Assembly (NCBI GenBank): GCA_002049455.2
Contig: KV919275.1
Span: 1-34,409 of the forward strand
Source: Porphyra umbilicalis
Taxonomy: Eukaryota > Rhodophyta > Bangiophyceae > Bangiales > Bangiaceae
Reading direction: 5' to 3'
DNA length: 34,409 nucleotides
The notes under the pieces are model-generated. The model made no database searches. It had not been told where the DNA came from and worked only from the letters and a program-made list of their open reading frames with translations. Numbering within the stretch: position 1 is the stretch's first letter; every line of letters starts with the position of its first letter. A program made the position numbers and the translations under genes. Shown here piece after piece: positions 28,872 to 34,409 of this stretch.

Positions 28872-30066
28872 ATGGGTAAGTTCAGCACTCTGCGTGGCGG
28901 CACCGCCTGGACGTGCCGCTTTTCAGCCGTGTTCTTGAGGTTGTCTGGCTACCCCAGTCGCCGAGTGGCGTGCGCTTTCGTCTTGGGATCACCGCTGACG
29001 TCCGTGCTTCCCTGCCTGGTGCTCTTTTTGTCTTTCTCTTCCTGGTTTTTTTCTGGCTTCCCCGTGCACAGCACAGGTGAAGGCCTCGGAGCTGCGCCAG
29101 AAGTCCAAGGCCGACTTGGTGAAGCAGCTGGTACGTTCGCGGCTATCGATGTGTGCACTTGTGGGGTGGCGGGTAAACGGCGTTTGAGATGTCGTCCTGG
29201 TGTCTATGGCCATGGTCGATGACTGTCAACTTGGCGGCGTGGAGCTGCCTCGTCGGCTGTGGTCGTCAGCTGCCTCGCCAGCTGTGGTCGCCCACCACCT
29301 GGGTGGCTGTGGGCACCTGCCGCCTCGCTGGCTGTGATCATCTACTGCCTTACCTGTCGAGGTGGGCACACTCTGGCCGCCACGCGTGCGATGCGGCGAG
29401 CCTGCGAAATCTGGGTGCCGTGCGTGCTGGCACATCTGCCGTGTTGAAGAGGCGACGACGGAGCGTCGTGCTCGATCGTCATCCGCGGGGGGACGGTGTG
29501 CTGATGCGTCGTCCTTGTGCCATTGCCCTGCCTCTGTTGTTACTACAGGATGACCTCAAGCAAGAGCTCGGCCAGCTGCGCGTGGCGAAGGTGACTGGCG
29601 GCGCCGCGTCCAAGATCTCGAAGATGTACGTTTCGATTTCGCTTCTCGTCAGCGTGTTCACTCATGTGCGCGCTCTGCGCGTTCTTGCCCTTCGTGCGCG
29701 TGTTGTTTCTTGGTCCCGCCTCTCACGTCTCTTGATACTCGTGGTTCTAACCCGCCCGATTTGCTCCCCTCGCCCGCCACGACCTCTGGTGTGCTTCTGC
29801 CCGCTCCTCCGGTTGGCCCTCCCCCCCCGCGCAGTAAGGAGGTCCGCAAGTCCATTGCCCGCGTGCTCACCGTCATTTCCCAGACGCAGCGCAAGGCCCT
29901 CCGGCGGTATTACGAAAACAAGAAGTACCTGCCGCTCGACCTGCGGCCCAAGAAGACCCGCGCCATCCGCCGCCGCCTCACCAAGCACGAGTTGAGCTTG
30001 AAGACGACCAAGCAGATCAAGAAGGACGCGGCGTTTCCCAAGCGCAAGTACGCCGTGACCGCCTAG
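28872..30066 (+). CDS. RPL35: 60S ribosomal protein L35 (uL29), four exons
   Basis: Exons are 28872-28875, 29072-29130, 29549-29625 and 29835-30066, giving 372 nt and 123 residues, the usual eukaryotic L35 length. The first exon is only ATGG; joining it to CACAGGTGAAG gives [10 protein letters not shown], which fits the family N-terminus (MA-x-hydrophobic-KA-x-x-LR). Donors are GTAAGT, GTACGT and GTACGT, and all acceptors end in AG. Family hallmarks are seen: [51 protein letters not shown] and the C-terminal RKYAVTA. The protein sits near the peptide exit of the large subunit and contacts SRP and nascent-chain factors. Introns are 196, 418 and 209 bp. The frame across all three junctions is exact (phases 1, 0 and 2). 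No sign of a pseudogene. Confidence 0.96.
29244..29343 (+). repeat. 25-bp minisatellite in RPL35 intron 2, four units
   Basis: Four consecutive 25-bp units start at 29244, 29269, 29294 and 29319. The core is GCTGCCTCG followed by GGCTGTGGTC. The third unit is the most diverged. Confidence 0.75.
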
Positions 30067-30357
30067 GGTGGGATATCAAGCCGTGCCTTTTTGTTTTCTT
30101 TCGTGGATTACCATTGTGGTCACCCTTTCCAGTGGAGTTGAGGGTGACGCCCGTACGCCAGAGCCGCGATTGCGCAGGGACGCACGTGGGCACTGCCGCG
30201 CCGAAACACGTGTGTACAGTGCTGCACGAGGGTCCTTCCGGCCTTACATGCGAGGGTGTTGCCGGTCATGCGCGCGCGGGGGGTGATCCCCGCCGCCCCC
30301 GCCCCAAGCGCCCGGCCGCAGCGTGCCGCCGGCAACCGCCCCGGCGTGTGCCCCCAC
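30067..30357. other. Convergent intergenic region RPL35 / TsaE
   Basis: The 291 bp separate two genes reading toward each other and must hold both 3' ends. No clear AATAAA signal is present. Nothing else is recognised. Confidence 0.5.
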
Positions 30358-30859
30358 TCAGCTCCCGCGCAGCTGCAGCAGCGGCTCGTCGCCCGCCCGC
30401 ACGCGCGCCCGCAACGCGGCGAGGCGGGTCACCCACGCGTCGCCCCTGCCCTCGAGCGTCACGGTGCGGTCGCCCGACGGCGCCCCCCCGACGCCCGCGT
30501 CGTCTTCAAACCCCCAGTCGACAATTTGGGACGCCTCCCGCGGCGCCCCCGCCGCCCCCGCCACGCGCGCCCCGCCGCCGGCCGCCGCCGCGTCTGCCGC
30601 CGCCCCCGCCGCTGCCGCCGCTGCCGCCGCGCCCGCCCCAACGTCGACGGCCACGTCGAGGCGGGCGGCCGGCGTCAGCGCGTCGCCGAGCCGGTCGGGC
30701 CACTCAATCAGCGCCACGCACCCGCCAAACACCTCGTCCCAGTCGACAAAGGCGCGGCTGTCGGCCGACGGGAGGCGCCACAAGTCCATGTGGTGCACCC
30801 GCCCGCCGGGGATGGGGGGCGCGTGCGGCGGGGCGCCCGCGGGCGCCCCCCCGCCCCGC

Positions 30860-30898
<39 letters not shown>

Positions 30899-31580
30899 GC
30901 ACCGCCACCGCCGCCGCCGCCCGCCGTGTACACATTGTCGAGCAAGTAGGTTGGCGACGTGACGGGCAGGCGGGGCGAGCCGACAAAGGCGCGCACGTAG
31001 CCGCGGGCGAGGGTGGTTTTCCCCCCCCGAGGGGCCCCCGCAAGAGGACCACGTCGCCAATCGCGGCGGTCGCCGCGAGCAACGCGCCGACGCGCTCCGT
31101 GGCGGCCGCGGTTGGCACCGCGAGCGTCACGGCGGTGCGGGGGAGGCCGTCGGGCGGCGGCGGCGCGGCGGCGGCGCCGTCGGCCGTCGCTGTGCCCGTC
31201 GGGGGGGGGGCGGGGGGGTGGTCGCCGCCGCCGCCGCCAGGCGAGCGGGCGGCCGGGCAGGGCGGCCCGCCAGTGGCCGCCGGCCGGCCGGGCCGACGGC
31301 CGTCGCGGCGGTTTGGGGCGGCGGGCGGGAGCGCCAAAAGGTTGCAGCGGCGCCGCCGACAAAGGCAAAGCGCCCCATGCCCGCAACGGAGGGGCGCAGC
31401 TGGAAAAGTGGGGTGTGGTTGCCGTGGGGCATGCGGGCTGGGGTGGCAGAGGCCGCCGGGGACGTTAACGCAGCCGTCGGGGTGGCACACGAAACAGTGC
31501 CGTCGCCGAGACGACAACGTCCATCGCCCGGAGCGTGGAGATGCACAAATACGACGACCGCACCCTCCGAGCAGGATCAA
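30358..31580 (-). CDS. tsaE: TsaE-family t6A biosynthesis ATPase, frameshifted at the P-loop
   Basis: TsaE is the P-loop ATPase that works with TsaD/TsaB-type partners to make t6A37 in tRNAs of bacteria and organelles. One frame gives VTLAVPTAAATERVG and VVLLRGPLGGGK; a different frame continues TTLARGYVRAF, VTSPTYLLDNVY, HHMDLWRL and VALIEWPDRLGDALTP, all in family order. The two join at a run of eight G (plus strand C8, 31021-31028); nine would keep the frame, so one base is missing or was miscalled. A Gly-rich stretch of about 45 residues separates SPTY from the HxDL motif, which are close together in usual members, and an Ala-rich stretch extends the C-terminus. The N-terminus is unresolved: 31580 is the only ATG in the upstream frame, but a more transit-peptide-like start (MGRFAFVGGAAATF, at 31378) lies in a third frame, so a second indel in a G run near 31201 is possible. 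Confidence 0.75.
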
Positions 31581-31714
31581 TTACGTTTCGAGGCAATTGC
31601 GGGGGGCGTGATCCCGCCACGCCACCCTGGCCGGGCCGGCCCACCGCCGCGATCGACGCCACTGCTGCCGCCGGCGTGTCGCTGCCCGCCACCCCCTGCC
31701 CGCCGCGGTTTGCC
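31581..31714. promoter_or_regulatory. Short divergent region between TsaE and TrmL
   Basis: At most about 340 bp separate the plausible start codons of the two divergent genes (134 bp if TsaE starts at 31580). The region is GC-rich without a TATA word. A shared bidirectional promoter is inferred from geometry alone. Confidence 0.3.
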
Positions 31715-32967
31715 ATGGCACCCGCGGCCTTCCTCCCAACGGTTGTCGGTGGCGGCTTTTTCCCCTCGGCCTCGCCATCCTCCCGCCGCGTCTGTGTCTA
31801 CCCTTCCCCGCGCTCCCTTAGCGTGAACGGCGCGCGGTTGCGGCGGTCTGTCCCCACTGCCAGCCGCGGCATGGCCACGCCCGGCGACGCGGCGCCGTTG
31901 CCCCCGGCGGCGGCGCCCGCGGCGGCGGCGCCGCCGCCGGTGCCTGCGCCGGCCGCGTCGACGCCATCGGTCGCGTCCGCAACGGAAACGCCCACACCGG
32001 GCGGGGAAGAGCCGGTCGGCGATGCGGCCGCCGCCCCGCCCGTGCCGCGCGTGGAGGCTGGCCCCCCAAACTCGTTTGGCGCCGGCACCCGCGCGACCGG
32101 CAAGCTCCTCCGCGCCGACGGGGAGCCGATGCTGCACGTGGTGTTTGTCAGCCCCCAGATTCCTTGGAATACGGTGCGTGGGGGGTGGGCGTCGCGCAAT
32201 GGGGGGGGGGGGCGGTGCTTGCATGTGGGGGGGGTAGACGGTTGCCGTTGTGCGCGGCTGGTCGAGTGAGCAGCAGCACCTGTGCTTTAGGCACTGTGTG
32301 GCAGGTAGCCGCCCGTTCCCTTTCTATGCCTTGGCCTTGCCAGCGATCGGCATCTCACTGACAATGCTTGCTGTGCTGTATGTTATTGTCCTGCTTGCTC
32401 GACACTGTGCCACGACGGCTGTTTGTCTGCCCCGCTGGTGCTCTCCTTGCTCCGACTCTCCCCCGCCGGACCCGCTCGCACTCGGTGCCACCCCCCCCCC
32501 CCCCCCAAAAACAGGGCAACATTGGCCGCACCTGCCTCGGCCTCGGCGTGCGCCTCCACCTCATCCCCCCCATCTCCTTTTCCCTCTCCGCCGCCGCCGT
32601 CCGCCGCGCCGGCCTCGACTACTGGTGGGGCGTCGACGTGACCATCCACGAGTCGTGGGCGACCTTCCGCGACGAGGTGCTCCCCGGCCTCGGCGACGCC
32701 TACTTTTACACCAAACACGCGCCCGTCACGCAGGTGGACGTGGAGTATGACGACGCGCGCGGGGTGGTGCTGCTGTTTGGCTCTGAAGTCGACGGCTTTG
32801 ACTCGATTGCGGGCGAGTGGGAGGGCGTCCCCGACGCCACGCCGGTGGCGTTTCCCATGGTCGAGGGCGACCGCTTCCGCGCCTTTAACCTGAGCACGAG
32901 CGCGAGTATGGCGGTGTGGGACGCGTACCGCCAGATCACGCTGCGGAGGCGGTTGCGGCACGGGTAG
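31715..32967 (+). CDS. trmL: TrmL-type tRNA (cytidine/uridine-34 2'-O) methyltransferase, two exons
   Basis: Exons 31715-32173 and 32515-32967 are joined at a GTGCGT donor and an AACAG acceptor (phase 0), giving 303 residues. The catalytic domain (about 139-303, 165 residues) matches the SPOUT-fold TrmL family: MLHVVFVSPQIPWNT joined to GNIGRTC, then LHLIPPISFSL, RRAGLDYWWGVDV, FGSEVDGF (241-248, the family FGPE-type loop that binds S-adenosylmethionine in the knot) and FNLSTSASMAVWDAYRQ (277-293). The intron cuts the conserved PxNTGN motif. TrmL methylates the ribose of wobble base 34 in certain tRNA-Leu species in bacteria. Residues 1-138 are a Ser/Arg/Ala/Pro-rich extension that looks like an organelle transit peptide plus linker, so a plastid or mitochondrial site is inferred. 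ATG 31715 has a good CCATGGC context. Confidence 0.9.
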
Positions 32968-34409
32968 GGCCGCCGGGGGGGGCGGGGGGGGTGGGGGGGG
33001 TGCGGTGCTGCCGGCTGGCGGCAGGGTGGGGTGTGGGTGGGTGGAGCTGACAAAGGTGGCCGGTGTGGCTCTCCGTGGCGGCGGCGGTTGACCGCCCACA
33101 GGAGCGACGGTTGGCCGTCCCCGTCGACTGCCAGCGCTTGTCGACCGACCGCCGCGGCCGCAACCACCACTGTCGCCGCATCGGCCAACGCCGCACCCGG
33201 TGCGTGGCGGGGCTCCCGCGGTGCGGGCGAGAGCGGGGGATCGGGGCGGGCCCGCTGCTGGCAGCCGGGAGGTCAGCGCGACCAAGAGCCGCCGCCGCTG
33301 TGGTCTGCCTGCTCGACGCGGTGGGCCAGTGCCGGAGACCCACCCCGCAGCCGCCCGGCCGAGCACCGCGGTGGCCGACACGCGCGTCGGTGGTGCGCCA
33401 AAGCGGGTCGATTCTACCAGCCTTGCTCTGCAAAGTTTCCTCCCCCTTTCCCCCCGTGTCCCGCACCCATGTCGCCCTCGGTCGGCCGCAAAGCCCAACC
33501 CAGATGCCACCCATCATCCACGCATGCCGCCGCACGGCGGCCGTGCCGGCGCGGCGGGGCGCGAGGCGAGCGTCGGCGCGGCCGCCCCCGCGCCGCTGCG
33601 GCAGCTGGCGGCGCTCGTCGGGCGGGGGCGCACGCGCCCCCGCCACCCGCGCCGGTGCGGGAGGTGGCGGCGACCGTGGCGGTCGCCGCCACCGCCGCCG
33701 CCGCCGCCGCCGCCCGCTGCCCGACGTGCCAGCCGGCGGCGGGGCGCCTCCGCCCTCAGTCGGGGGGCCACCGCCGCGGGTGCGGCGCGCCCCCCTCCCC
33801 CCGCCCACGCCGCTGGCGGCGCGCCGGCGGCGGGCGGGCGCCCGCTGGACCGGTGGGGCGGCGGCGGCTCCCACGGCGCCGCGGTCACCGCTCGTGCCCC
33901 GAGCCGACAGGTGCCGCGCCGCCCCCAGCAGCAGCGGCGGCGGCAACAATGGCGAGCGGCGGCGGCCGTGGAAGCGGCTGACGTGAGGCCCGCTCCCCAC
34001 GGCTGACAGGCCGGCTTGCCCCCCGACCGGTCTGGCGCGCCACGAGGGCGATCTGTTGGTGGCGTCCACGGGGGCGGGGCGCCTTACAGTACAAAACGGC
34101 AGGGTGCCGAGAGGCGGCCGAGAGACGCGGGCGCAGTGTCCACGTCGGCTGCCGCGGCGCGCGTGTGCGGCTGCTGGCCATCGTCCCGCGCGGCGTGGCC
34201 GCTGCAGCCTACCCTCCTCGCCTAGGATGGTACCCACCGGTTTCAGACTTGTTTCACATGGTCGCGCTTGGGGCTGGCATCCACCGCTGGCACCCGCGCC
34301 TGCGCTCCACCAGCTTCCCGTCGCTTTCGTCCGCTCCCTTGGTGCACGTCGCCGCTGTTTCCCCCCCCCCACCCCTCTGCCACACCACAGATTGCTTCTC
34401 CCCTTCCCC
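32968..34409. other. GC-rich region without a supported gene
   Basis: The stretch begins with a G-rich tract (32968-33010). Long frames on both strands (up to 478 codons on minus) are Arg/Ala/Gly/Pro-rich and show no domain. GCC runs occur near 33690-33720. The last ~150 bases turn pyrimidine-rich and could be the leader of a gene beyond the window. Confidence 0.4.

Noticed and set aside
29131..29548. C/D-box snoRNA in RPL35 intron 2
   Set aside because: A TGATG word and CTGA words occur, but they lack correct spacing and a terminal stem; the intron is largely a minisatellite.
32936..34372. 478-codon minus-strand open frame
   Set aside because: Arg/Gly/Ala/Pro-rich translation without motifs, beginning inside the TrmL 3' end; typical chance frame at this GC content.
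1..34409. CRISPR array or bacterial operon
   Set aside because: No regularly spaced direct repeats with unique spacers occur, and the genes have introns and eukaryotic family members.

Overview
This is eukaryotic nuclear DNA. It has spliceosomal introns (GT-AG, three in a cytosolic ribosomal protein gene), very GC-rich single-copy genes with long GCC/GGC codon runs, organelle-type N-terminal extensions, a Pol III type tRNA gene and DNA transposons. The multi-module PAN/Apple-like secreted protein with proline linkers, the extreme GC content and the small introns suggest a bangiophycean red alga (Porphyra/Pyropia type). That assignment is an inference, not something the sequence proves.

Layout. 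1-4397: GC-rich, low-complexity DNA with C/G runs, GCC/GGC repeats, a 32-nt T run and small dispersed repeats; no gene is supported. 4398-6740 (+): a 780-residue secreted or surface protein with a signal peptide, four six-cysteine PAN/Apple-like modules joined by proline linkers, and a cysteine-rich C-terminus. 6741-8250: G-rich DNA without a supported gene. About 8.25 to 28.7 kb: a visibly less GC-rich island holding mobile DNA and one very large inverted repeat. About 28.9 to 33.0 kb: GC-rich gene block with RPL35/uL29 (+, four exons), a TsaE-family gene (-, one-base frameshift in its P-loop) and a TrmL-type tRNA 2'-O-methyltransferase (+, two exons). 32968-34409: GC-rich DNA without a supported gene.

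The central structure is a near-identical palindrome. The right arm (20674-24364, 3691 bp) is the reverse complement of the left arm (11174-18663) once a 3.8-kb insertion is removed from the left; a 2010-bp unique spacer lies between. I found only five substitutions and one G-run length difference. Each arm carries one tRNA-Val(AAC) gene, both transcribed toward the spacer. The left arm alone holds a pogo/Tigger transposon (11307-15104) encoding a DDD transposase, and the right arm preserves the matching empty site. TA-flanked MITEs with TTGCTGA-type ends are nested inside the arms and spacer.

The four recognised loci in the right half of the window all serve translation: tRNA-Val, a large-subunit ribosomal protein, t6A37 synthesis (TsaE) and wobble-base 2'-O-methylation (TrmL). 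The last two have N-terminal extensions suggesting organelle targeting. This may be coincidence, but TsaE and TrmL are divergently arranged and probably share an upstream region.
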